Positions 1 through 9,283 are shown, numbered from the stretch's first letter. The stretch is DNA of 42,403 nucleotides from Granulosicoccaceae sp. 1_MG-2023 (GCA_030546905.1 JAUOPI010000030.1:1-42403), one strand, 5' to 3'. Made by a program: numbers and translations. Notes: generated by a model not told the origin, from the letters alone.

Positions 1-25
1 GCCCTTTTCCAGGTGGGTAAGAGAA

Positions 26-2413
26 TCAGGCCTGGGCCGATGCTTTTTTACCACCCTTGGACTTGGAGGCGTCTTTGGCCTTTTTGTTGTCGCTATAACC
101 GTAGTAGTCATAGTAACCCTGGTAGTAGTAGTCCCCGCCGTAGGAGGAGATTTTGTCCACATCCACCTGGGTGACGGCAACACCGAGCACGTGCGCCTTG
201 ACCTGTGCCAGACGCTGCAGGCTGCGGCGTACCAGGTTGAGCGAGGTGTCGTGTGATTTCACGCAGAAGATCACCGCGTCGGCCTGCTTGCCGACCACCA
301 GCGCGTCACTGACAGCCTGAGTCGGCGCACAGTCGATCACAACCCGGTCATAGGTCTGCTCAAGCTCATCGAGCAGCGCGCTGAAACGGGCGCTGGCCAG
401 CAGCTCAAGCGGGTTCTCCGGCAGACTACCGCAAGGCATTACGTCGAGATTGGTATCGCCGACTTTACGCACGATGCAGTCCTGCACTTTGAGCGCAGAC
501 GAACCGGAACCCGAGGACAGGTAGTCAGACAAGCCTTTGTGCTTGGGATCGATCTCGAATGTTTTACCGACCGTCGGACGGCGCATATCAGCATCGATAA
601 TCACCACACTTTCCAGCTGCGCCAGCGAGTGCGCCAGGTTAGCCGACAGCGTGGACTTACCTTCACCCGGAATGGACGAGGTAACTACGATGCGCTTGTG
701 CGGATGATCCATGCTGTCCAGGCAGACACTGGTACGGATGGTCCGGATGGACTCCGAGAACGTGCCTTTTTTGTCTTCCAGCGTAAGCGGCGACAAGGGG
801 ATCTTGCGCTTGCGGGCCAGAATACCGGCCTTGACCAGCGGGATAATACCGAGCAGCGGCGTGTTCAGACGCGACTCGATTTCGTCCGTACCCTTGATGG
901 TGTCGTCCATATGCTCGCGCAGGAAGGCCAGCAGTACAGAACCGATCAGACCGGTGATCATGGCCAGTGCCACAATCAGGGATTTTTTCGGCTTGGCCGC
1001 TGAAGACGGCGGTACCGCACGGTCGGAAACCCGTGCATTGGCCGCTTCCAGACCATCGGTTTCGCTGGTTTCGCGGATACGGTTGAAGAAAGTGTCATAG
1101 AGCTTGCGGTTGGCTTCGACTTCACGCTCCAGCGCGGCCAGCTCAAATTTCTTCTTGTTGATGTCCTGAATTTCCGCCTTACCTGTGGCCAGGGTGCGGT
1201 TCAGCGAGGCCACTTTCTGACTGGCCACTTCGTAGTCGCTGCGGATAGCCGAGATCACGCGGTCCATCTGCCGGTTCAGGCTCTGGTTGATCACGTTCAG
1301 ACGTGACTGCGCATCAACGATTTTCGGGTGTCGCGCACCATAGCGGTTGGACAGCTCATCGAGCTCACGCTGCTGTTTGTCCAGCTCCAGCTTGAAGGAC
1401 TGAACCAGCGGGTCGCGCTGCACGGCCGGGATGGTGTCGAGCAATTCCGGTGAGGTTTCACGCAGGCGTGTCACTTCACGGTAGAGGCTCTCGGTTTCAG
1501 CCAGTTCACGCTGCGCCGCGGACAGTTCAGTCGTGGCGATGGTGACCTGTTGCTCGTTGAGCTTACCGACCGTGCCGTTCACGTCGATCAGTTGGTGTTC
1601 TTCGCGGAAAGCGATGAGCTTCTGCTCGGACTCATCGAGCTTCATCTGCAGACCACCGAGACGGTCAGACAGCCATTCGGCGGCTTTCTGCGTCATTTCC
1701 ATCTTGGCGTCGAGATAGCTTTCGATATAGGTGTCGCCGATGGTATTGGCCACGGTCGCGGCCAGCAGCGGGTTCGGGCTTTCAAAGCTGATCTTGACCA
1801 GCTGTGTGCGCCGTACCGGTTCGATGGACATGGCCCGCATGAATTTGTCGACCAGCTGCTGCAGCTCTTTTTCTTCTTCGCTGAGCTCGGTCATCTCGAA
1901 TGCGGCACTGGCCTGCGTCGGCGATTCCGGCAGCGTGGTGGTGCTGATATCAGCGGAAATCACGCCTTCGGCCAGACTGCCGGCGGTTTCAGCCGCACCG
2001 GACAGGCCGAGTTTGGACAACAGACCCGACAGGCCGCCGCCTTCGGACTTGTCACCGGCAAAATCCGGGTTGTTGGCCAGATCCAGACGATCGATGACTT
2101 TTTCGGCCAGCGCACGGGACTTGAGCAGCTCGAACTGAGTCTGATAGTACTCTTCATTGGCGCCGTCAAAACCGTAGATCTCTTCGATCGAGACCACATT
2201 GGCTTTCTGCGATTCGATCAACAGCGTGGCGGTGGCACGGTAGATCGGCGTGGCGCTGATGGCATAGAAAACGGCCAGGCCGGTAATCAACGCGGTCAGG
2301 CCGAGAATCTGCCATTTGTATTTACGCAAGGTCCGGATGTAGTGCTGGATATCGATATTCAGCTCATCACCGAACAACCCGTGCGGGCGGGCTTCATTCT
2401 GTGGTGTATTCAT
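26..2413 (-). CDS. Wzc-type polysaccharide co-polymerase / tyrosine autokinase
   Basis: Inner-membrane protein that would set chain length and drive export of an exopolysaccharide, with a cytoplasmic BY-kinase domain. The 795 residues show a Wzz-type N-terminus with a first membrane segment near residues 33-55, a long periplasmic coiled-coil region (about 195-430), a second membrane segment near 475-495 and a C-terminal kinase. The kinase has a Walker A motif GEGKST near 582, a Walker A' motif VVIIDADMRRP near 605, and a Walker B motif VVIDCAP near 690. A tyrosine cluster (DYYYQGYYDYYGY, about 760-772) is the expected autophosphorylation site, followed by a Lys-rich tail. A low-complexity Gly/Ala/Ser insert lies near residues 120-175. 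The gene sits 22 bp downstream of a Wza-like gene on the same strand, so the two are probably co-transcribed. The family assignment is firm; the polysaccharide is unknown. Confidence 0.93.
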   Translation of the reverse strand: MNTPQNEARPHGLFGDELNIDIQHYIRTLRKYKWQILGLTALITGLAVFYAISATPIYRATATLLIESQKANVVSIEEIYGFDGANEEYYQTQFELLKSRALAEKVIDRLDLANNPDFAGDKSEGGGLSGLLSKLGLSGAAETAGSLAEGVISADISTTTLPESPTQASAAFEMTELSEEEKELQQLVDKFMRAMSIEPVRRTQLVKISFESPNPLLAATVANTIGDTYIESYLDAKMEMTQKAAEWLSDRLGGLQMKLDESEQKLIAFREEHQLIDVNGTVGKLNEQQVTIATTELSAAQRELAETESLYREVTRLRETSPELLDTIPAVQRDPLVQSFKLELDKQQRELDELSNRYGARHPKIVDAQSRLNVINQSLNRQMDRVISAIRSDYEVASQKVASLNRTLATGKAEIQDINKKKFELAALEREVEANRKLYDTFFNRIRETSETDGLEAANARVSDRAVPPSSAAKPKKSLIVALAMITGLIGSVLLAFLREHMDDTIKGTDEIESRLNTPLLGIIPLVKAGILARKRKIPLSPLTLEDKKGTFSESIRTIRTSVCLDSMDHPHKRIVVTSSIPGEGKSTLSANLAHSLAQLESVVIIDADMRRPTVGKTFEIDPKHKGLSDYLSSGSGSSALKVQDCIVRKVGDTNLDVMPCGSLPENPLELLASARFSALLDELEQTYDRVVIDCAPTQAVSDALVVGKQADAVIFCVKSHDTSLNLVRRSLQRLAQVKAHVLGVAVTQVDVDKISSYGGDYYYQGYYDYYGYSDNKKAKDASKSKGGKKASAQA

Positions 2414-2435
2414 TTAGGTTCTGTGCTCCGGAAAC

Positions 2436-2978
2436 TCAGAAAAATCCTTCTTCGACTGTAATAATGTCTCCCGGCGCGATACGACTACCCATAGAGACTT
2501 TTTGTTTCTTGCTGTCGCCACTGCTGGCCGGTTGCAAGTAGATTTTGCGCTTGGAAGCGCGGTCGGTCAGCCCGCCGGCCAGTGCCACGGCTTTTTCCAG
2601 GGTCAGCCCCGGCTGATACGGATAGCCGCCGGGCTTTTTGACTTCGCCGTTGATAAAGAACGGACGGTACTCGATGACCGAGACGTTTACGCTGGGGTTC
2701 AGCAGATAACCGTCGGCCAGCAAGGTGGTCAGCTCCTGTTCGAGCTCCGCGCTGGTACGGCCTGCGACCTGAATCTGGCCCAGGAATGAATAGTTGATCG
2801 TACCGCTGGAACCGACGATCGTTTCCATCGTCAGGTCAGATTCATCAAACACTTTGATGAAAATCTTGTCCCCGGTGCCAAAACGGTAACCTTCCGGCGC
2901 CGGCTCTTGCGCAAACGCAGAACCGAAACTACAAAGGGTAAAGATGAGTGCGAAAAATACGGAATGGGCTGGTTTCAT
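2436..2978 (-). CDS. Wza-like polysaccharide export protein (short, SLBB domain)
   Basis: Periplasmic or outer-membrane export component that would pair with the co-polymerase downstream. The 180 residues start with a signal peptide ending at about AFA-QE (residue 23). A Poly_export domain follows, with the typical opening YRFGTGDKIFIKVF, then one SLBB-like segment containing GEVKKPGGYPYQPGLTLEKAVALAGG. It is much shorter than E. coli Wza (about 380 residues) and has no obvious lipobox cysteine at the cleavage site. It therefore resembles the short one-SLBB proteins of Wzx/Wzy-type exopolysaccharide loci, where a separate outer-membrane protein may form the pore. It is the first visible gene of the minus-strand pair, with 315 bp of non-coding DNA upstream. 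Confidence 0.9.
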   Translation of the reverse strand: MKPAHSVFFALIFTLCSFGSAFAQEPAPEGYRFGTGDKIFIKVFDESDLTMETIVGSSGTINYSFLGQIQVAGRTSAELEQELTTLLADGYLLNPSVNVSVIEYRPFFINGEVKKPGGYPYQPGLTLEKAVALAGGLTDRASKRKIYLQPASSGDSKKQKVSMGSRIAPGDIITVEEGFF

Positions 2979-3293
2979 GAGTCGTCTGTATTTTAGTGTT
3001 TAAGATCTGCCGGATACCCCGAAACACCAGGCGGCAGAATCCCTTGTTATGTCCGAACGCGCGATGGTTGCTCCGGAGCAACCCGTACGAGTCAGAGACG
3101 AGATGGTGACTAGCGTATCACCAGTGTTGACTAAAAACCTGAACAAAAGCACATAAATTATCTTGTTTAACTATTCTGCGCTCAAGGATTTTTGTGACCG
3201 GCCGATACTGCGAGCCCGCCCGAGTATGCCGTTGTCGCGCCGCAAAAAACATTGCCAAAACATTACGAAAGTACACATTCGGCGTCCGGCCCA
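2979..3293. other. Intergenic region between export genes and hrpB
   Basis: This 315-bp divergent spacer should hold the promoters of the minus-strand export pair and of hrpB. I see no gene in it. It is AT-richer than its surroundings around 3115-3180. The only strong structure is a perfect 18-bp palindrome at 3066-3083, listed separately. I found no JUMPstart/ops sequence and no convincing riboswitch. Confidence 0.5.
3066..3083. repeat. Perfect 18-bp palindrome upstream of export genes
   Basis: GGTTGCTCCGGAGCAACC is a perfect inverted repeat with no spacer. It lies 88 bp upstream of the Wza-like start codon. No T-run follows on either strand, so it is not a standard terminator. It could be an operator for a dimeric regulator or a hairpin in the leader mRNA. 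The function is inferred only from its position. Confidence 0.5.
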
Positions 3294-5729
3294 ATGAAAC
3301 CGGACCTTCCGATAATTCCACTGCTGTCAGATATTTGTGACGCGATTCTCAAAGGTCGCGACCTCATTATCAGCGCCACGCCCGGCGCAGGCAAGAGCAC
3401 CATGATCCCGCAGGCGTTGCTTAAAGCGCTGCCCGGCAAGCTGCTGCTGGTGCAGCCGCGGCGGGTGGCGGCGGTCGGTGTGGCGCGACGCATCGCCCAC
3501 CTGCTCGGTGAGCCCTGCCCGGCCACGGTGGGCTACCGCACGCGGCCGGAAACCCGGATCAGCGGGCAAACGCGGCTGGAAGTTGTCACCGAGGGTATTT
3601 TTCTGCGGATGCTGCAATCGGATCCGGAGCTCGGCGGGTTTTCCGCCGTGCTGCTCGACGAATGCCACGAGCGCAGCATCAATATGGATCTGGGCCTGAG
3701 CCTGCTCGACGATATGCGCGCGGCGCTGCGTGATGACCTGCCGCTGGTGCTGATGTCCGCCACACTTGAGACCGACGCCTTCCGCCGGCTGGTGCCGCAG
3801 GCGCTTTGCCTGAGCTGCGAAGCTCCTGTCTATCCGGTCGAAACCGTCTATCAGGCCGCCGCCGGCTGGCGTCCGGAGACCGGCGAGCTGCTGCGCGCGA
3901 TCGGCACGGCGCTGGATCACAGTGACGGCGATATCCTGTGTTTTCTGCCCGGCCGTGGCGAGATCAGGCGCCTGCACGAGGCCTTGCAAAACAGCCCGCT
4001 GAAGGAACGCGCCGGTGTCTTTGAATTGCACGGCAGCCTGCCGGTCGCCGAACAGGACGCCATCGCACACCCGCCCGCGCAACACGCGCGGCGCATTATC
4101 CTCAGCACCGCCATCGCCGAAACCAGCCTGACCATCGACGGTGTCACCGGCGTGGTCGACAGCGGCCTGGCGCGCCGCGAGGTGTTTGATGTGGCCAGCG
4201 GCATGAACCGTCTGATCACCACCCGCGCCAGTGACGCCGCCGCCACCCAGCGCCGTGGCCGCGCAGGCCGCACAGCGGCGGGCTTTTGCGTGCGCCTGTG
4301 GTCCGCCCACGAACGCCGCGAAGCCCATCCCGCGCCGCAGATCAGCGAATCCGGCCTGACCTCACTGTGTCTGGAGCTGGCCCTGTGGGGCGTCAGCGAT
4401 CCGCAAACGCTGAACTGGATCACCCCACCGCCGGCGGCGGCCTTCGGTCAGGCGCGGACCCTGCTGCAACAACTGGGCTTGCTCGACGAACAGGGCCGCA
4501 TTACCCCGACCGGACGCGCCGCCGGCCGGCTCGGCACCGACCCGCGCCTGGCGGCCATGCTGCTGAACGCCGCTGACGACATGCGGGAAACCGCCTGTCT
4601 GCTGGCAGCGGCACTCGGCGAAAGCGCCCTGCGTGACGGCGGCGACGATCTCGAAGCAAGCCTGCGTGCACTACAACGCCAAGGTAAAGGCCCGGCCGCC
4701 ACCATCCGGCGCAACGCCGCGCAGCTGCGCAAGCGCCTGCCGGCCACCGGCGGCAAGGCCGGCAACACCGGCCTGCTGATTGCCACGGCTTTCCCCGACC
4801 GCATCGCCCTGCAACGCCGGCCCGGTGGTCAGGAATATTTGCTCAGCAACGGCAAGGGCGCGCGTCTCGGCAATGACAGCGCCCTGCTCAACCAACCCTG
4901 TCTGGCCATAGCCGATCTGAGCCTGCGCCAGGACGGCGCCCTGATCCGTCACGCCGCGCCCCTGAACCCGAACGAACTTCCCGATCACTTTCCCGCCCTG
5001 ATGCACGAGCAGGAGGCGCTGGAGAGCGACGCGGACAGCGGACAGATCCTCCTGCACCGGCGTCTTTGTCTTGGCGAGCTGACACTCAGTGAACAACGCA
5101 GCGCCCCCCCGCCGGACTACGACCTGACCCCGCTGCTGCTCGCTGCCGTGCAGGACAAAGGCAAATCCGTGCTGAACTGGACCGACGCCTGCGATGCGCT
5201 CTGTGCACGCAGCCGCTTTGTCGCCGCCCTGGAGCCTGACGGGCCAGTAGCGGCACTGGACAGCACGCAACTGCTTGCCGAACCGCAAGCCTGGCTTGCG
5301 CCTTTTCTGGCCGGCGTCAGATCGCTGCGCGCCCTGGCCGGGGTCAATATACAAAGCGCACTGGAAGCCTATCTCGGCTGGGATTGCGTTCAGCGACTCA
5401 ATACACTGGCACCGCCCGACTACACCCTGCCGACCGGCAGGCGCGTGGCGATTGACTACAGCCGCCCGGCACAACCGGCCATCAGCGCGCGCATACAGGA
5501 GCTGTTTTCCCTGACGACACATCCGTCGCTGGCCGGCGGGCGCGTGCCGCTGCAAATCAGCCTGCTGTCACCGGCGCGACGCCCGGTACAGGTGACCGCC
5601 GACCTGCCCGGCTTCTGGCAAGGCAGTTATCAGGACGTGAAAAAGGAAATGAAGGGCCGCTACCCCAAGCATCACTGGCCCGACGATCCGGCCCATACGG
5701 CCGCGCACAGCAGCGTGCGTCCCACCTGA
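3294..5729 (+). CDS. hrpB: ATP-dependent RNA helicase HrpB
   Basis: DEAH-type helicase of the HrpB family, 811 residues from the chosen ATG, close to the usual 810-840. Motif I is TPGAGKST (29-36). Motif II is DECH at 122-125, a variant of the DEFH/DEAH box. Motif III reads MSATLE and motif VI reads QRRGRAGRT near 319. The HA2-like and HrpB-specific C-terminal regions follow, ending with the characteristic sequence DLPGFWQGSY and YPKHHWPDDP. A TTG codon 42 bp upstream (3252) is in frame, but the ATG fits the family N-terminus better; neither has a strong ribosome binding site. The cellular role of HrpB is poorly defined (RNA remodelling). It stands alone between export genes and a transporter operon. 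Confidence 0.95.
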   Translation: MKPDLPIIPLLSDICDAILKGRDLIISATPGAGKSTMIPQALLKALPGKLLLVQPRRVAAVGVARRIAHLLGEPCPATVGYRTRPETRISGQTRLEVVTEGIFLRMLQSDPELGGFSAVLLDECHERSINMDLGLSLLDDMRAALRDDLPLVLMSATLETDAFRRLVPQALCLSCEAPVYPVETVYQAAAGWRPETGELLRAIGTALDHSDGDILCFLPGRGEIRRLHEALQNSPLKERAGVFELHGSLPVAEQDAIAHPPAQHARRIILSTAIAETSLTIDGVTGVVDSGLARREVFDVASGMNRLITTRASDAAATQRRGRAGRTAAGFCVRLWSAHERREAHPAPQISESGLTSLCLELALWGVSDPQTLNWITPPPAAAFGQARTLLQQLGLLDEQGRITPTGRAAGRLGTDPRLAAMLLNAADDMRETACLLAAALGESALRDGGDDLEASLRALQRQGKGPAATIRRNAAQLRKRLPATGGKAGNTGLLIATAFPDRIALQRRPGGQEYLLSNGKGARLGNDSALLNQPCLAIADLSLRQDGALIRHAAPLNPNELPDHFPALMHEQEALESDADSGQILLHRRLCLGELTLSEQRSAPPPDYDLTPLLLAAVQDKGKSVLNWTDACDALCARSRFVAALEPDGPVAALDSTQLLAEPQAWLAPFLAGVRSLRALAGVNIQSALEAYLGWDCVQRLNTLAPPDYTLPTGRRVAIDYSRPAQPAISARIQELFSLTTHPSLAGGRVPLQISLLSPARRPVQVTADLPGFWQGSYQDVKKEMKGRYPKHHWPDDPAHTAAHSSVRPT

Positions 5730-5742
5730 CGCCGGACGGCGT

Positions 5743-5748
5743 TATACT
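5743..5748 (+). promoter_or_regulatory. Candidate -10 element for the ABC importer operon
   Basis: TATACT lies 32 bp before the ATG of the binding-protein gene, just after the hrpB stop. I see no good -35 match at normal spacing, so this is a weak call. Confidence 0.3.
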
Positions 5749-5780
5749 GAGGGCTTATCAAACACAACACGGGGCCTTCC

Positions 5781-6623
5781 ATGCGCACGACCTCGCTTCT
5801 GAGCGGCGTATTCCTGTCACTGTTTTCCTGCCTGTCCCAGGCTGATTTACTGGTTTACGCCGGCGCGGCAAGCCAACCCCCTACCGAGGATGCAGCGCTC
5901 GCATTCGAAGAAAAAACCGGTATCCATGTGGATCTTATCTTCGGCGGCTCCGGCTTCGTGTTGTCGCAAATGAAGCTGGCCAAACAGGGCGACTTGTATT
6001 TTCCCGGCTCATCCGACTATATGGAAAAAGCCAAGCGTGACGGCGACGTCATCGCCGACACCGAGCAGCGTGTGGTCTATCTGGTTAACGCCATTAACGT
6101 GCCGGCCGGCAATCCCAAACAAATCCAAACCCTGCGCGACCTGCTTAAACCGGGGCTGCGTGTGGCGATCGCCAACCCCGACGGGGTCTGCGTGGGCGCT
6201 TACGCCATCGAAATTCTCGAGCAAAGTTTCTCGGAGGATGAGCGCGGGGCCTTCCGCGACAATCTGGTCAACTACGTGGGCAGTTGCGCCAAAACCGCCT
6301 CGGCCATTTCCCTCGGCGCGGTGGATGCGGTGATCGGCTGGCGGGTATTTGAAAACTGGGACCCCGAGCGCATTGAGACCGTGCCGCTTAAATCCGAACA
6401 GGTGCAACGCATCGGCTATATCCCGATTGCCGTGTCGCGCTACTCAAAACAGCCCGATACCGCACAGCGCTTTATTGACTTTTTGCTCAGCGATGAAGGC
6501 CAGGCCATCTTCCAACGCTACGAGTACTTCCCCAATGCCTCGGCGGCGGCCGACTGGATCGGCGCGGAAAAACCCGTCGGTGGTGAGTATGTCGTACCGC
6601 GCGACTGGCTTACGCCGCAATGA
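5781..6623 (+). CDS. modA: ABC transporter substrate-binding protein, molybdate/tungstate type
   Basis: Periplasmic oxyanion-binding protein feeding the permease and ATPase encoded directly downstream. The 280 residues begin with a signal peptide of about 21 residues (cleavage near LSQA-D). The mature N-terminus LLVYAGAASQPP, the GGSGFVLSQM segment and the ANPDGVCVGAYA segment fit the type-II binding fold of the ModA family. A cysteine inside the signal peptide (LFSC) could alternatively be a poor lipobox. The stop codon overlaps the permease start (ATGA), so translation is coupled. Molybdate versus tungstate cannot be decided from the sequence, and the classical ModA N-terminal pattern is not exact, so the substrate is inferred. 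Confidence 0.8.
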   Translation: MRTTSLLSGVFLSLFSCLSQADLLVYAGAASQPPTEDAALAFEEKTGIHVDLIFGGSGFVLSQMKLAKQGDLYFPGSSDYMEKAKRDGDVIADTEQRVVYLVNAINVPAGNPKQIQTLRDLLKPGLRVAIANPDGVCVGAYAIEILEQSFSEDERGAFRDNLVNYVGSCAKTASAISLGAVDAVIGWRVFENWDPERIETVPLKSEQVQRIGYIPIAVSRYSKQPDTAQRFIDFLLSDEGQAIFQRYEYFPNASAAADWIGAEKPVGGEYVVPRDWLTPQ

Positions 6624-7402
6624 GATTACGCCCGGCGGCGATCAGCGCCGCGCTGCTTTTGTTGGCGTTTTACGGCGGCCTGATTCTGTCCTTGTTTTAT
6701 TTTTTTGAGTGGCGCCAGTTCAGCGCCGCCCTGACCGAGCCACGCTTGTATCATGCAATCCGGCTCAGTCTGATCTCGGCCACCATCGCCACCATCTTTG
6801 CCACCCTGATCGCAATCCCCGCTGCCTACGCGCTGTCGCGTTACCGCTTTCCCGGCGCGGGCTTGTGCGACACCCTGCTTGAACTGCCGGTGATCGTCTC
6901 ACCGGCGGCGCTGGGCGCCATGCTGTTGATTTTTTTTACCAGCCCGCTGGGCGAATGGATTCAGGAAAACGCCGTGCGCTTTGTGTTTACCTTTTACGGG
7001 GTCATCCTTGCGCAATTTGTCGCCACCGCCGGTATTGCCACGCGCTTTTTCAAAAGCGCTTTTGACGATGTGCCGCCCCGCTATGAAAACGTAGCCCGCA
7101 CCATGGGCGCCGGGCAGTGGCGGGTTTTCCGCACCGTGACACTGCCGCTGGCGGCGCGTGGTCTGCTCGCCGGCACCGCACTGACCTGGGCCAAAGCGCT
7201 GGGCGAATTCGGCGCCACGATCACCCTCGCCGGCACCATGGCCATGCGCACGGAAACCCTGCCGGTGGCGATCTTTATGCAGCTGAGCAACGCCCGTATC
7301 GAAGAAACCGTCACGCTGATTCTGGTGCTGTTAACACTGGGTCTCGGCGTGCTGGCAATGGTCCGCACGATCGGCCGGAGAAAAAACCATGCTGACCGTT
7401 GA
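6620..7402 (+). CDS. modB: ABC transporter permease, molybdate/tungstate type
   Basis: Inner-membrane permease of 260 residues with about six hydrophobic segments. The binding-protein-dependent transport signature is at ALTWAKALGEFGATITLAGT, which is typical of ModB/CysT/TupB permeases and would contact the ATPase. The start overlaps the preceding gene by 4 bp and the end overlaps the ATPase gene by 14 bp. This arrangement indicates one tightly coupled operon. The substrate is assigned by association with the ModA-like protein, so molybdate or tungstate is likely but not proven. Confidence 0.82.
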   Translation: MRLRPAAISAALLLLAFYGGLILSLFYFFEWRQFSAALTEPRLYHAIRLSLISATIATIFATLIAIPAAYALSRYRFPGAGLCDTLLELPVIVSPAALGAMLLIFFTSPLGEWIQENAVRFVFTFYGVILAQFVATAGIATRFFKSAFDDVPPRYENVARTMGAGQWRVFRTVTLPLAARGLLAGTALTWAKALGEFGATITLAGTMAMRTETLPVAIFMQLSNARIEETVTLILVLLTLGLGVLAMVRTIGRRKNHADR

Positions 7403-8486
7403 GAACCTGCACTGCGTCGCCGGTAACACCACGCTGTCTGTGCCATCGTTTTCCGTCAGCCCCAACAGCTGCCACGTCATTACCGGCCCCACCGGCTGCG
7501 GCAAAACCCTGTTTCTCGAAGCCTTGCTCGGGCTGAACCCGGCACGCGGACTGATCCGCCTGGATCAACAGGAGATCAGCGCCGAACCGGCCGAACGGCG
7601 CGGATTCGGCTATGTGCCACAGGATCTGGCCTTGTTTCCGCATCTTACGGTAAGCGAGAACATCTATTACGCCATCAAATGCGGCCATGGCAGCCAGGAC
7701 GAAGCCCGGGCACATATCGCCCGCCTGTGCCGGACCACGCGCATCGAACATCTGCTTGACCGCTATCCGGCCCGCCTCAGCGGTGGCGAAAAGCAACGCG
7801 TGGCACTGGTCCGCGCCCTGGCCGGCGGTGCGCGCGTGGTCTTGCTGGATGAGCCGTTTTCAGCCCTCAATCAATCCCTGCGTCAGGAGATCTGGGAGCT
7901 GCTCAAATCACTACAAGCCGAGTACCAACTGCATATTCTGCTGGTCACCCACGATCTTGATGAGGCCATGTACCTCGGCGATATGATCAGCGTAATGCAA
8001 GACGGGAGACTGATTCAAAGCGGTCCGAAGCAGCTTGTCTACGAGCGTCCGGCGAATATCAGCGTGGCCCGTCTGTTCGGCATCCGGAATCTGTTCCGCG
8101 CCCGCCTGCGGCGTATCGACGCCCGCGAGAGCGTGCTTTACGACACCCCCTTCGGTCAGGACCTGTACGTCTGGAGCGAGCACCTGCCCGATACTGTTGG
8201 CGACCGTGATGAGATTTACTTCGGCATACGCAGCACCGAGGTGATGTTACTGCGCCGGGATACGCCGCTGCCCGAACGGCGTAATCTGATCGACGGCCGG
8301 ATCGGCGGGATTCTTCACAGCGGCTCTTTCAGCAACGTACACTTCCGCCCACACAACAGCGACTGTGAGCTGGAGATCTCACTGAATACACACGCTTTCC
8401 GCAAACTGAATCTGGGACCGGCACAGGAGCGCAGCGTGTCACTGAAAGAAGAAAGCCTGTTTGTGTTTACCACGCAAACGCCCTGA
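7389..8486 (+). CDS. modC: ABC transporter ATP-binding protein, ModC-like
   Basis: Cytoplasmic ATPase of the importer, 365 residues. Walker A is GPTGCGKT (33-40), the ABC signature is LSGGEKQR (130-137), and Walker B is VVLLDEP (150-156) with the H-loop in VTHDLDEA. The C-terminal part (about 230-365) is the right length for a TOBE/MOP-like regulatory domain, as in ModC. It is diverged, so I cannot see the oxyanion site. It is the last gene of the operon. I saw no clear intrinsic terminator downstream, only A-rich sequence at 8499-8505. Confidence 0.85.
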   Translation: MLTVENLHCVAGNTTLSVPSFSVSPNSCHVITGPTGCGKTLFLEALLGLNPARGLIRLDQQEISAEPAERRGFGYVPQDLALFPHLTVSENIYYAIKCGHGSQDEARAHIARLCRTTRIEHLLDRYPARLSGGEKQRVALVRALAGGARVVLLDEPFSALNQSLRQEIWELLKSLQAEYQLHILLVTHDLDEAMYLGDMISVMQDGRLIQSGPKQLVYERPANISVARLFGIRNLFRARLRRIDARESVLYDTPFGQDLYVWSEHLPDTVGDRDEIYFGIRSTEVMLLRRDTPLPERRNLIDGRIGGILHSGSFSNVHFRPHNSDCELEISLNTHAFRKLNLGPAQERSVSLKEESLFVFTTQTP

Positions 8487-8728
8487 ACACCCGACCAAAA
8501 AAAGCCGCGCTGCCGGACAGAACAAGCCACGACCGGGGCCCGACTTTCAATGACGCGGCCTCACCGTAGAGATTCCAATCAGTGCCCGGCGGCTTGAAGC
8601 CCGACTTTCTATATGGGATAAACATGGTGGCATTCAAAGGGATACACTTTTCCGGTTCCCGATTGAAAGCCAATCGACCTCAAGACACCGATCGAACTGC
8701 CCATTCCGGTTTGGAGTTGAAAGCCGCC

Positions 8729-8917
8729 ATGCGCCCGACAAACCACATGCCACTGATCCCCATCCTGCTGTTTTCCGCACTACTGGGCGTTCTGCCAATT
8801 GCGCTGGCCTGGGTGGCCGACGAGCTGCTCCCTCTGAAAACGCAAGCCAGCCGCATTGCCATGGCTGCCGCTATTATCGTCTCCGGCTACGCCATACAGC
8901 ACTACCTGCTTAAGTAG
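8729..8917 (+). CDS. Possible small two-helix membrane protein
   Basis: A 62-residue reading frame, MRPTNHMPLIPILLFSALLG and onward, with two hydrophobic stretches (about 8-28 and 40-60) separated by a short charged loop. I do not recognise the family. The frame can be extended upstream to 8582, but that extension is hydrophilic and has poor coding texture, so the internal ATG at 8729 is preferred. No strong ribosome binding site is visible. It sits alone between the importer operon and the tRNA cluster. It may be a real small membrane protein or a chance frame. Confidence 0.4.
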   Translation: MRPTNHMPLIPILLFSALLGVLPIALAWVADELLPLKTQASRIAMAAAIIVSGYAIQHYLLK

Positions 8918-9283
8918 TCCCGCACGGACAGTTGCCGAGCGATAGCCGGCCCGCTTGCCGCAAGCCGCACTTGCACCATTCCCTCGCCGACTTCTAGCGG
9001 CTCGCTGCAACGCCCTTTTCCCGTCTGGCACCTAAATCCCGACAAGCCGAGCGCATCTTCCGGGACCGTGCTCCCACTACAGTTGGTACCCATCACCCCA
9101 TACGCAAACCAACGCCGGCATCACTATGGCACTGAGCCGGAGCTATCGCTGAAGACAGGTTGAAAGAGAGTCCGTCACCGGAGCGCAGCTTAGCCCTGTA
9201 AGAAGAGAGGAAATTTGTTTTTGCCGCCGGCCATGGACACGCCGGTATGCGCAGGTGGGCCGGACGGGACTTTCCGGCAGGCA
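8918..9283. other. Non-coding stretch before the tRNA cluster
   Basis: This stretch of 366 bp has no supportable gene. A purine-rich segment at about 9155-9225 with several GGA/AGG triplets is the only textured part. I see no hairpin strong enough to call an RNA gene. Confidence 0.4.

Noticed and set aside
1550-2461. A 303-codon open frame on the plus strand opposite the Wzc-type gene
   Set aside because: It is the antisense shadow of a GC-rich gene with strong family motifs and shows no protein-like pattern.
3118-3321. A 67-codon minus-strand frame across the hrpB start
   Set aside because: It overlaps the hrpB start, has no ribosome binding site and no conserved pattern.
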